DNA of 5,694 nucleotides from Halieaceae bacterium (GTDB taxonomy: Bacteria > Pseudomonadota > Gammaproteobacteria > Pseudomonadales > Halieaceae). Position numbers and translations under genes: made by a program. The stretch lies in contig DOVB01000197.1 of NCBI GenBank assembly GCA_003520285.1, positions 1 to 5,694 on the forward strand, read 5' to 3'. Shown in pieces: positions 1 to 5,694 of this stretch. The notes under the pieces are model-generated. The model did no database searches, was not told the origin of the DNA, and saw only the letters and a program-made list of their open reading frames with translations. The stretch's first letter is position 1; every line of letters begins with the position of its first letter.

Positions 1-1223
1 CTCAAATCACGTCCTTCAGCTGACCATGCATCGAACACTTGCTGACGGAAGTTGAGTGTCCAGTTAAATGAAGGGCTGTTGTTATAAACTAACTTGGCAT
101 CTGGAATGACTTTGCGGATCTCGGAAACCATGCCACCAATCTGGCCCACGTGTGGCTTCTCGGTTTCGATCCAAAGCAAATCCGCACCATTCTGCAAGCT
201 AGTAATACAGTCAAGTACACAGCGCGCTTCGCCGGTGCCTTCTTTGAAACGATACAGACCATTGGGCAAACGAACGGGACGTACCAGCTGATCATTTTGC
301 TTCAGAACAACATCACCCTCGTTGACGTCATCGACGCCTTGAATCGGATCCACTTCTAAAAATGCATTGTATTTGGAGGCAAGATCGCCCTGCTCTCTTG
401 ACACTGGAATCTTTTGAGTCAGACCAGCGCCGAGTGAATCGGTACGCGCAACAATAACGCCATTGGGTACACCCAGCTCTAGGAAGGCGTAACGTACTGC
501 ATTTATCTTGGCCAAAAAGTCTTCATGAGGAACCGTCACTTTACCGTCTTGATGCCCGCACTGCTTGGCATCAGACACTTGATTCTCGATCTGAATCGCA
601 CAAGCTCCCGCTTCGATCATTTTTTTAGCCAGCAAATAAGTAGCCTCTTCGTTGCCGAATCCGGCATCGATATCAGCAACAATGGGGACCACATGCGTTT
701 CGTAATTATCAATCGAGTTCAGGACGGCTTGCTCACGTGCCTTATCTCCAGCTGACCGAGCGGCGTCCAGATCATGGAATAGATGACCCAGCTCTCTTGC
801 ATCAGCTTGACGTAAAAAGGTATACAGCTCCTCAATCAGCGCTGGTACCGACGTCTTTTCGTGCATGGACTGGTCAGGTAGCGGACCGAACTCAGAGCGC
901 AGAGCGGCGATCATCCAACCAGACAGATATAAATAACGCTTGCTGGTGGTTCCATGGTGCTTTTTGATTGCGAGTAGTTTTTGCTGTCCAACGAAGCCAT
1001 GCCAACAACCGAGTGACTGTGTGTACTGAGAATTGTCTGCGTCGTACGCAGCCATGTCGGCGCGCATCACATCTGCGGTATAGCGTGCAATGTCGAGACC
1101 CGATTGGAAACGATTCTGCACCGCCATTCGCGCAGCGTATTCTGGGCTAATGGCGTTCCACGCCCCACCCTGCTGACCAATAAGTTGTGAGAAAGACTGA
1201 ACGGTAGTTGTGTACTGGCTCAT
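1..1223 (-). CDS. aceA: Isocitrate lyase, long form (3' end outside window)
   Basis: This enzyme cleaves isocitrate to glyoxylate and succinate in the cytoplasm, the first step of the glyoxylate shunt used for growth on acetate or fatty acids. The window encodes the first 407 residues; the long Pseudomonas/Acinetobacter-type family is about 530 residues, so roughly 120 C-terminal residues lie beyond the left edge. Family signatures are intact: ADIDAGFG near 183-190 (metal and substrate site), QIENQ with Glu213, the catalytic loop KQCGH at 220-224 with Cys222, ARTDS near 259-263, WIETEKP near 351-357 and NNSPSFNW at 381-388. No frameshift or stop is seen. The start is the ATG at 1223-1221, preceded six bases upstream by AGGGA (1230-1234). 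An earlier ATG at 1228 is out of frame and stops after two codons. The gene follows the ABC permease with a 126-bp gap, so it probably has its own promoter, although I could not find a convincing -35/-10 pair. See the leader features for possible translational control. Confidence 0.97.
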   Translation of the reverse strand, partial: MSQYTTTVQSFSQLIGQQGGAWNAISPEYAARMAVQNRFQSGLDIARYTADVMRADMAAYDADNSQYTQSLGCWHGFVGQQKLLAIKKHHGTTSKRYLYLSGWMIAALRSEFGPLPDQSMHEKTSVPALIEELYTFLRQADARELGHLFHDLDAARSAGDKAREQAVLNSIDNYETHVVPIVADIDAGFGNEEATYLLAKKMIEAGACAIQIENQVSDAKQCGHQDGKVTVPHEDFLAKINAVRYAFLELGVPNGVIVARTDSLGAGLTQKIPVSREQGDLASKYNAFLEVDPIQGVDDVNEGDVVLKQNDQLVRPVRLPNGLYRFKEGTGEARCVLDCITSLQNGADLLWIETEKPHVGQIGGMVSEIRKVIPDAKLVYNNSPSFNWTLNFRQQVFDAWSAEGRDL

Positions 1224-1292
1224 AGCATGTCCCTGTTGTCCGCAAAAATTGAATGACCTGACGTATCACATGTCAGCCGGTATGCTATGAGC
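1218..1292 (-). promoter_or_regulatory. Candidate aceA leader stem that pairs with the start codon
   Basis: In the transcript sense, GCTCATAGCAT (1292-1282) is followed 53 bases later by its exact reverse complement ATGCTATGAGC (1228-1218), which contains the aceA ATG at 1223-1221. An 11-bp stem could therefore hide the start codon, with the AGGGA ribosome binding site just inside the loop. The repeat is seen directly. That it folds in RNA, and that the transcript begins upstream of 1292, is inferred. The arm downstream of the ATG is coding (codon 2 is AGC), so it may be constrained by protein as well as by structure. Confidence 0.45.
1258..1276 (-). repeat. Dyad CTGAC-N9-GTCAG in the aceA leader
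   Basis: Five-base perfect arms (1258-1262 and 1272-1276) flank nine bases, in which two further symmetric pairs occur. The dyad lies 35-53 bases upstream of the aceA start and inside the loop of the larger start-codon stem. It could be a small RNA hairpin within that structure or a protein-binding site. The arms are short, so chance is possible. Confidence 0.3.
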
Positions 1293-1307
1293 GTGAAGGG
1301 TATAAAT

Positions 1308-1328
1308 AAAATCAATAGTTTTGATTTT
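1308..1328. repeat. AT-rich inverted repeat between the ABC operon and aceA
   Basis: AAAATCAA (1308-1315), a five-base loop TAGTT, and TTGATTTT (1321-1328) form an eight-base perfect inverted repeat. It sits 21 bases after the permease stop codon and about 85 bases before the aceA start. Read on the minus strand it is followed by the T-rich ATTTATA, so it could act as a weak terminator of the ABC operon. With only one C-G pair per arm it is a poor intrinsic terminator, and an operator for an aceA regulator is equally possible. Confidence 0.4.
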
Positions 1329-1351
1329 TAGTATTCGCGATATCAATAGTT
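1311..1351. repeat. Direct repeats of ATCAATAGTT spaced 31 bp apart
   Basis: The ten-base word ATCAATAGTT occurs at 1311-1320 and again at 1342-1351, start to start 31 bp, close to three helical turns. The first copy is part of the AT-rich inverted repeat; the second overlaps the permease stop codon. Same-face spacing fits paired protein binding sites upstream of aceA, but no regulator is identified. Confidence 0.35.
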
Positions 1352-2384
1352 AGCTCAGATCTAATCGATACTGCCTGACGCGCGCGGTGGCATACAAAAA
1401 CAGCGCTGCAATACCCAAACCTAATAACTGCTCTGGCCAAGAGACTAACAACTGATTACTCAGCTCGCGCCACTCTACACTCGCCGGCATAGAAATAGCC
1501 ACGCGCTCTAACACCCATGAGGTCCTAAAGATCAATCGCTCTGCAACAATCAGTGCAATTGGTACGCCAAAAAATAACAGTGAGGGTGAGCGTTTTGACC
1601 AAGCTGAAACAAACAAGCCAAAACCATACAAGGGTGCAGCGATAATAACGATCAATGGCCACATGAACAAAGTGTCGACCAACACCTCTGTCAGAGCGTC
1701 CCAAGTGCTTATTGTTGGTACCGCCAACTCAACCGACAAGGCAGATAATAAGAGACCCGATGCGATAACCGAAAACTGCACGAATAACAGAACTAGCAAG
1801 TAAACAATCGGCACCACCAGGACGATCGTTACTGCTTTGACTAACACCTCTGCTAGATCGCTCACCGGCATAGAACGCCAAAATAAGACACTACGATCAC
1901 GCCGATCATTGTAGAAACTACCTGCAATATAGTTAACGGATACCGTCCACAACACCAGTAAAAACAGCAGGCGAATACCCTTCAGGCTAGTTTGGAGCGG
2001 TCCGCCGGCTTCTGTATCAGCGGAGGCATCAATCGACCCCGGGGTACTGAAGGTCCAACTTTGGTGAAAATCCCATGTCGGCTCTGGTGCCAGCGTAACA
2101 ATTTGATCGGCGCGAGGGGTGACCAGTCCCGCCCTTAATTCGTCGTTCGCAGACGTCTCACTGTTCGAAACAACAATATCAATTTTGGCGTCTGGAAGAT
2201 TACTCGCCACAAACCAACCGATACCCTCTTCCCAATCTGAAAATTGGCTCGCGAACAATGCGCCACCGAAGGAAACCACCGTCAGAAATAAGCCGAGGAC
2301 CAGGGGTGTTAACCAGAACGAGCCTCTGTACTCTATAAACTCTCGTCGAATCATCGCTACTGCGGGGGCATAGGACTGTGTCAT
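1350..2384 (-). CDS. ABC-2 type transporter permease
   Basis: This is the inner-membrane subunit (344 residues) of an ABC-2 type transporter that works with the ATPase encoded just upstream. Hydrophobic segments are visible at about 23-47, 137-156, 180-222 (probably two helices), 239-261, 267-283 and 319-335. A long polar stretch at about 48-135 between the first two is probably extracytoplasmic. Right after the second helix is YNDRRDRSVLFWRSMPVS (158-175), a cytoplasmic loop typical of ABC-2 permeases found beside YtrA-type regulators, and a likely contact for the ATPase. The start ATG at 2384 overlaps the ATPase stop by the sequence ATGA and has AAGGAG (2392-2397) seven bases upstream, so translation is probably coupled. 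Family assignment rests on topology, this loop and the neighbour. The transported substrate is unknown; export of a peptide, lipid or antibiotic is the usual guess for this group. Confidence 0.88.
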   Translation of the reverse strand: MTQSYAPAVAMIRREFIEYRGSFWLTPLVLGLFLTVVSFGGALFASQFSDWEEGIGWFVASNLPDAKIDIVVSNSETSANDELRAGLVTPRADQIVTLAPEPTWDFHQSWTFSTPGSIDASADTEAGGPLQTSLKGIRLLFLLVLWTVSVNYIAGSFYNDRRDRSVLFWRSMPVSDLAEVLVKAVTIVLVVPIVYLLVLLFVQFSVIASGLLLSALSVELAVPTISTWDALTEVLVDTLFMWPLIVIIAAPLYGFGLFVSAWSKRSPSLLFFGVPIALIVAERLIFRTSWVLERVAISMPASVEWRELSNQLLVSWPEQLLGLGIAALFLYATARVRQYRLDLS

Positions 2385-3238
2385 GACATCTCTCCTTCGA
2401 TCGCCGCCACAAACAAGTCAGCGATACTGGGGGTGTGGAACTCTCCCAAACCCGCCAACTTCGTGCGATCGGGCGTATCAAAGATAAACGCTTTACCGCC
2501 CAATATGTGTCGAGATCCCAAATGTTTGAAGGCACCGACCCTCTGACTGTCCTCACCTCTTGCCTGAACCTCCAAGAAACGGGTCTCTAAATCACTCACT
2601 GGTGCATCGATGATCATGCGACCCTTATTCAAGAACACAAAATGAGTCAAGATGTCCTGAACCTCTTCCACCTGATGGGTGGAAATGATAATCGTGCGAT
2701 CTGCATCGAAATAATCGTTGATCAATTGATCAAAAAACTGCTTCCGGTACAGTATATCTAAGCCCAGAGTCGGCTCATCAAGCACCAAGAGTTTGGCTTC
2801 AATCGCTAGCGTAATTGCCAAATGAACCTGCACCATCATGCCTTTCGATAAGGTGCCCAACTTCTGCTGACCACCAATCTGAGTCTTGCTGAGAAACCGG
2901 TCCGCTTTGTCACGGTTGAACTTAGGGTGTACGCCCGCCACATACTGTAATAGCTGTTCGACACGCATCCAACGCGGAAGTACTGCGGTATCGGCAATAA
3001 AAGCGGTTTCAGACATTAATGCCCGTCGCTGGCGAGAGGGGTCACACCCCAATACCTCGATCTTGCCTTGGTAGGCAGTCAGTCCCAAAAGGGCTCGTAA
3101 GAGTGTGGTCTTGCCAGCTCCGTTGGGACCGATCAATCCCACTATACTGCCGGGTTCCACAGACCAATGGATATCATCGAGCACGGTTTTAGAACCGAAG
3201 ACCTTACCAACGCTGTGCGCAGATATCATAGAGCTCAT
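2381..3238 (-). CDS. ABC transporter ATP-binding protein (YtrB-like)
   Basis: This is the nucleotide-binding subunit (285 residues) that powers the adjacent permease by ATP hydrolysis on the cytoplasmic face. Motifs in order are Walker A GPNGAGKT (37-44), a Q-loop region reading FIAD near 80-83 where the usual glutamine is not evident, a signature sequence LSKGM (130-134) in place of LSGGQ, Walker B LLVLDEP (150-156), D-loop LGLD (158-161) and switch histidine His188 in STHQVEEV. About 75 residues follow the nucleotide-binding core, as is common in exporters of this class. The start ATG at 3238 overlaps the upstream regulator's stop (ATGA) and has AAGGAAG six bases upstream. A second Met at residue 4 is a possible but less well placed start. 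The protein is likely active, since both Walker motifs, the catalytic Glu155 and the switch histidine are present. Confidence 0.93.
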   Translation of the reverse strand: MSSMISAHSVGKVFGSKTVLDDIHWSVEPGSIVGLIGPNGAGKTTLLRALLGLTAYQGKIEVLGCDPSRQRRALMSETAFIADTAVLPRWMRVEQLLQYVAGVHPKFNRDKADRFLSKTQIGGQQKLGTLSKGMMVQVHLAITLAIEAKLLVLDEPTLGLDILYRKQFFDQLINDYFDADRTIIISTHQVEEVQDILTHFVFLNKGRMIIDAPVSDLETRFLEVQARGEDSQRVGAFKHLGSRHILGGKAFIFDTPDRTKLAGLGEFHTPSIADLFVAAIEGEMS

Positions 3239-3606
3239 GGGTAACTTCCTTGAATCAGGATCGCATCAATCACTTGCTGACTTGTCAATCCAAGCTGTTT
3301 AGCGCGCTGGCTGAGGCGCGGCAAATCTGTGCGCAATAGAGCCTCACGATTTAAATCCCGGAGGAGCTCACTAGCCCCGAGACACACGTGTAAATGGTGA
3401 GGGGCATCGCTGCACAGTACTCCCTGCTCGACCAGATCTTGGTAGGCTGCGATGACGATTCGCGGATTGACCCTGAGCTCCATCGCCAACTGCTTAGTCG
3501 AGGGCACTGGGTCCCCTTCAGCGAATACCCGTCCCTCAATCCCATCAATAATGAGCTTCATAATATGTTGTGTATTGGCTGTCTTAGTCACGTGTTGAGT
3601 CTGCAT
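3235..3606 (-). CDS. GntR-family transcriptional regulator, YtrA-type
   Basis: This is a 123-residue DNA-binding protein, probably the autorepressor of its own operon. The N-terminal winged helix-turn-helix spans about residues 10-72; the core VPSTKQLAMELRVNP (34-48) followed by AAYQDLVEQGVL matches the GntR pattern. Only about 50 residues follow, ending in a helical region rich in Leu and Gln. This is too short for a FadR- or UTRA-type ligand domain and fits the YtrA subfamily, which usually dimerises through such a tail and sits beside ABC transporter genes. The ATG at 3606 is preceded by GAGGTGG (3610-3616), which overlaps the stop of the upstream gene, so translation of the two is linked. 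The gap from the upstream stop is eight bases. The inducing signal is not known. The recognition helix (RVNPRIVIAAYQDL) has Arg-Ile where many YtrA proteins have Asn-Thr, which may alter operator preference. Confidence 0.9.
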   Translation of the reverse strand: MQTQHVTKTANTQHIMKLIIDGIEGRVFAEGDPVPSTKQLAMELRVNPRIVIAAYQDLVEQGVLCSDAPHHLHVCLGASELLRDLNREALLRTDLPRLSQRAKQLGLTSQQVIDAILIQGSYP

Positions 3607-3614
3607 TGCCCACC

Positions 3615-4436
3615 TCAGTCAATTCGCTCAACTTCGCCTGACCCCAACACAGACGAAGAAACGCTCGCTTCTCCGCGATAGCGCACATTGCCACTCCCGA
3701 TAATATTGGCTCGGATCGTTGAAGCGGTGGCCACTTCGATATCACCGCTACCAATGACATTAGTACTCAAATGATCAATATCGGTGGTCTTTGCAGCAAT
3801 CCCACCGCTCCCCGACAAATTGGCCGTCAGCGAATAGATGATCTTGGATGGATTGAGTATCTCTAAATCACCTGCGCCGGCAATGGATACACTCACGTTG
3901 CCAGCGGTCAGATCCCCAAATACAGTATTTCCCGAACCCCCGATATTATTCACCAGAGTAGAGACCTCTGCTGAGGCCACCTCGATACGACCACTGCCGC
4001 CAATCTGAGCAGTGAGCTCATCGACCGTAAGGGACTTCGCATAAATGGCGCCACTGCCTTTGACAGTCAATGTGAGCGGCTCCGTGCTGCTTACTGACTG
4101 CAAGAAAAGATGGCCAGAGCTCGCTACGACCGCCTTTTTTAGAATTGGAAGACTCACCCTAAATTTCACTTGCGGGTTTTTCTGACTACTACGTTTGGGT
4201 ATCCCCAGATGCAGAGTATGACCCTCTTGTGCCACCAAGACATCGCGGGTTGAGGCGCCCTGTACTCGAATATCGAACGGCGCCCCCACAGACAGCTCAA
4301 GCTCGTGGGATCCTTCGAGGATGACCTCGTCAAAATCACTAAATTCGACCTCATATACGCTGACTTCGGCACGAACCGATAATGACGCAGAGAATACAAG
4401 ACATCCCACGAGAATTAAGCTGTCTTTTAATGTCAT
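3615..4436 (-). CDS. Exported DUF2807-type beta-solenoid protein
   Basis: This is a 273-residue exported protein of the DUF2807 type (also called the head-GIN or putative auto-transporter adhesin domain), with no known enzymatic activity. An N-terminal signal peptide is visible: Lys4, a hydrophobic core at about 7-20, and a likely cleavage after Ala23 (VRA|EV). An alternative lipobox LVGC at 9-12 lies too near the start to be convincing. The opening FSDFDEVILEGSHELELSVG is typical of the domain start. From about 125 on, a Gly-Ser-Gly (once Gly-Ala-Gly) turn recurs every 18-22 residues at 127, 147, 167, 187, 209, 229, 247 and 265, as expected for stacked beta-helix coils. The ATG at 4436 has GGAG (4444-4447) seven bases upstream. 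It is the first gene of the operon with the GntR regulator and ABC transporter, so it probably acts in the envelope response that they control. Whether it is periplasmic or surface-located is unclear. Confidence 0.85.
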   Translation of the reverse strand: MTLKDSLILVGCLVFSASLSVRAEVSVYEVEFSDFDEVILEGSHELELSVGAPFDIRVQGASTRDVLVAQEGHTLHLGIPKRSSQKNPQVKFRVSLPILKKAVVASSGHLFLQSVSSTEPLTLTVKGSGAIYAKSLTVDELTAQIGGSGRIEVASAEVSTLVNNIGGSGNTVFGDLTAGNVSVSIAGAGDLEILNPSKIIYSLTANLSGSGGIAAKTTDIDHLSTNVIGSGDIEVATASTIRANIIGSGNVRYRGEASVSSSVLGSGEVERID

Positions 4437-4445
4437 GCACCAGCT

Positions 4446-4461
4446 CCATAGTTAACCATGG
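4446..4461. promoter_or_regulatory. Candidate GntR operator, 16-bp near-perfect palindrome
   Basis: CCATAGTTAACCATGG is symmetric at 14 of 16 positions around GTTAAC. It lies over the expected transcription start (about 4459), just downstream of the predicted -10 box, and touches the GGAG ribosome binding site of the first operon gene. A repressor bound here would block transcription initiation. The palindrome is seen directly; its assignment to the operon's own GntR regulator is inferred from position and from the autorepression common in YtrA-type systems. Confidence 0.55.
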
Positions 4462-4465
4462 CGTG

Positions 4466-4493
4466 ACTATAGCACTGACATAAGCGGGTTCAA
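4466..4493 (-). promoter_or_regulatory. Sigma70-type promoter of the DUF2807-GntR-ABC operon
   Basis: On the minus strand the -35 box TTGAAC (4493-4488) is followed, 16 bases later, by the -10 box TATAGT (4471-4466). The -10 is preceded by TGC, an extended -10 element. Transcription would start near 4459, giving a leader of about 23 bases to the ATG at 4436. Four of six bases match the consensus at -35 and five of six at -10. Confidence 0.65.
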
Positions 4494-4515
4494 CGCCGAG
4501 GCGATCAAACGAGTG

Positions 4516-4525
4516 TCTGATCAGA
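4516..4525. repeat. Palindrome TCTGATCAGA in the der to DUF2807 gap
   Basis: A ten-base perfect palindrome lies about 23 bp upstream of the -35 box. Three GATC sites (4503, 4519, 4524) cluster here, and GATCA (4503-4507) and TGATC (4518-4522) make a further inverted pair. It could be an upstream regulator site. It is not followed by a T-run, so it does not look like a terminator for der. Confidence 0.25.
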
Positions 4526-4563
4526 TCAGCGGTTCAATGACCTAGACTGAGGCGCCGAAAATA

Positions 4564-5694
4564 CTACTTTTTCTTCTTTACATGCGCCATGAGTCGCCGC
4601 TTACGGCTGACTTGGCGTTGAGTGAGCTTGTTGCGACGACCGGCAAAGGGATTCTCGGTGGTGCGAAACTCTATCTTAATCGGTGTGCCCTCGATCCCCA
4701 ACTCCCGTCGGTACACGTTTTCGAGATAGCGTTCATAAGAGGGTGATACTTTTGCGGTTTGATTACCATGAATAATAATGCGCGGCGGATTCTGACCCCC
4801 CGCATGGGCGTAGCGAAGTTTGATCCGTCGTCCATTGATCATCGGCGGTGGATGATCAGCCGTTGCACCTTCAAGAATACGGGTTAAATAGTTGGTGCTG
4901 AGTTTTTGCGTGGCTGCCAGGTAGGCGCCCTGAATGGCCTTGTAGAGATGTCCAACCCCACTACCATGGAGTGCCGATATAAAGTGCATTTGCGCAAACT
5001 CGACGAACTTAAGCCGCCGATTGATGGTCGCTTTGATCCGATCTTTCTGATACTCATCGAGACCATCCCACTTATTGGTCACCACAACCAAAGCACGGCC
5101 TGCTTCGATGCAGTGGCCCAGCAAGTGCATATCTTGATCGACAATACCCTCATGCGCATCCATCAGCAGTAATACGACGTTGGCGTCGTCTATGGCTTTG
5201 AGGGTTTTGACTATCGAGAACTTCTCGACCGTTTCTCGCACATTCTTGCGACGCCGGATGCCAGCAGTATCAATCAGCGTATACCGCTCTCCCTCGCGCT
5301 CATAATCGATATAGATACTGTCTCGAGTAGTACCAGGGTGATCAAATACGACGACACGCTCTTCGCCAAGGAGACGATTGACAAGGGTAGACTTGCCCAC
5401 ATTTGGGCGACCTACAATAGCGACCTTGATGCCGCGTTCACCCTCGACCTCTTGCCCCTCACCCTCGAGTGTCTCAGTGGCGAATGGCGCCAAAACCTCT
5501 TCAATCATAGAACGCACGCCTCGATTTTGAGACGCCGCGATAGTAAACAGAGGATCTATGCCTAAAGAATAGAAATCGGTGAGTGCTGTGTCGGTATTGA
5601 GCCCATCGACTTTATTCACCACCACATGAAAATCGATATTTTGACGTCTCAGGAGGGCCACCAACTCATGATCCACACTGGTGAGACCAGCGCG
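4564..5694 (-). CDS. der: Ribosome-assembly GTPase Der (5' end outside window)
   Basis: Der (EngA) is an essential GTPase with two tandem G domains and a C-terminal KH-like domain; it helps mature the 50S ribosomal subunit. The reading frame is open to the right edge. Its first visible residues, RAGLTSVDHEL, match the middle of the first G domain, so about 90 N-terminal residues are missing and the GTG at 5676 is an internal codon, not the start. In-window numbering: first-domain G4 NKVD at 27-30; second-domain G1 GRPNVGKS at 95-102, switch region PGTTRDS at 120-126, G3 DTAG at 142-145, G4 NKWD at 207-210 and G5 SAL at 240-242; KH-like domain at about 258-350; basic tail ending in four lysines. 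All expected motifs are present. The 376 visible residues plus the missing part give the usual length of about 465-490. No clear intrinsic terminator follows, so some read-through into the next operon is possible. Confidence 0.97.
   Translation of the reverse strand, partial: RAGLTSVDHELVALLRRQNIDFHVVVNKVDGLNTDTALTDFYSLGIDPLFTIAASQNRGVRSMIEEVLAPFATETLEGEGQEVEGERGIKVAIVGRPNVGKSTLVNRLLGEERVVVFDHPGTTRDSIYIDYEREGERYTLIDTAGIRRRKNVRETVEKFSIVKTLKAIDDANVVLLLMDAHEGIVDQDMHLLGHCIEAGRALVVVTNKWDGLDEYQKDRIKATINRRLKFVEFAQMHFISALHGSGVGHLYKAIQGAYLAATQKLSTNYLTRILEGATADHPPPMINGRRIKLRYAHAGGQNPPRIIIHGNQTAKVSPSYERYLENVYRRELGIEGTPIKIEFRTTENPFAGRRNKLTQRQVSRKRRLMAHVKKKK

Noticed and set aside
94..1150. Several short open frames on the plus strand and in another minus frame, opposite or within aceA
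   Set aside because: They have no recognisable domains and overlap a clearly conserved coding frame, so they are antisense or frame shadows.
1224..1349. Sigma70 promoter for aceA
   Set aside because: TTGATA, TTGATT, TTTATA and TATACC words occur on the minus strand, but no pair has acceptable 16-18 bp spacing, so I did not annotate one.
2119..3681. Short open frames opposite or out of frame with the permease, ATPase and regulator genes
   Set aside because: Their proteins are low-complexity or Arg/Ser/Pro-rich and lack any family signature, while the real frames carry full motifs.
4400..4411. Lipobox LVGC in the DUF2807 protein
   Set aside because: The cysteine is residue 12, leaving a hydrophobic core of about five residues, too short for a normal lipoprotein signal. 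Cleavage after Ala23 by signal peptidase I fits better.
4500..4563. Intrinsic terminator after der
   Set aside because: Inverted repeats exist but none is followed by a T-run on the minus strand; I cannot support a terminator.
4880..5565. Plus-strand open frames opposite der
   Set aside because: They lie within the conserved GTPase frame and show no domain features.
5674..5676. GTG as the start codon of der
   Set aside because: The frame stays open to the window edge, and the residues before the GTG (RAGLTS) match the first G domain of Der, so the gene begins outside the window.

Overview
The window looks like chromosomal DNA from a gammaproteobacterium of moderate GC content. Two genes point that way: a long-form isocitrate lyase of the Pseudomonas/Acinetobacter type and a two-G-domain Der GTPase with a lysine-rich tail. 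A marine Cellvibrionales-like organism is possible, but the genus cannot be fixed from this window. All six recognised genes lie on the minus strand, so transcription runs from high to low coordinates. There is no sign of a mobile element, CRISPR array, tRNA or rRNA.

Layout in the direction of transcription. (1) At 5694-4564 is the 3' three quarters of der (engA), a ribosome-assembly GTPase cut by the right edge. (2) A 127-bp gap (4563-4437) holds a good sigma70-type promoter and, at its predicted start site, a near-perfect 16-bp palindrome. (3) At 4436-1350 is a tight four-gene operon: an exported DUF2807-type beta-solenoid protein, a short GntR regulator of the YtrA type, an ABC ATPase and an ABC-2 permease. 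The first junction is an 8-bp gap and the next two are 4-bp ATGA overlaps. (4) A 126-bp gap (1349-1224) is rich in repeats. (5) At 1223-1 is the 5' three quarters of aceA, isocitrate lyase, cut by the left edge.

The four-gene operon reads as one self-regulated envelope module. The GntR protein probably binds the palindrome at its own promoter and represses the operon until an envelope or membrane-active signal appears. The ATPase and permease form an ABC-2 pump or membrane-remodelling complex, and the DUF2807 protein is exported to the envelope. The substrate cannot be read from the sequence.

aceA is the metabolic gene of the window (glyoxylate shunt, growth on acetate and fatty acids). Its leader contains an 11-bp perfect inverted repeat that would pair with the start codon region, and a three-codon mini-ORF whose stop overlaps the aceA start. 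These suggest post-transcriptional control and are the least expected signals here. The gene content itself is of known families. What is possibly new is the aceA leader structure, the operator assignment and the coupling of a DUF2807 protein to a YtrA-type ABC operon.
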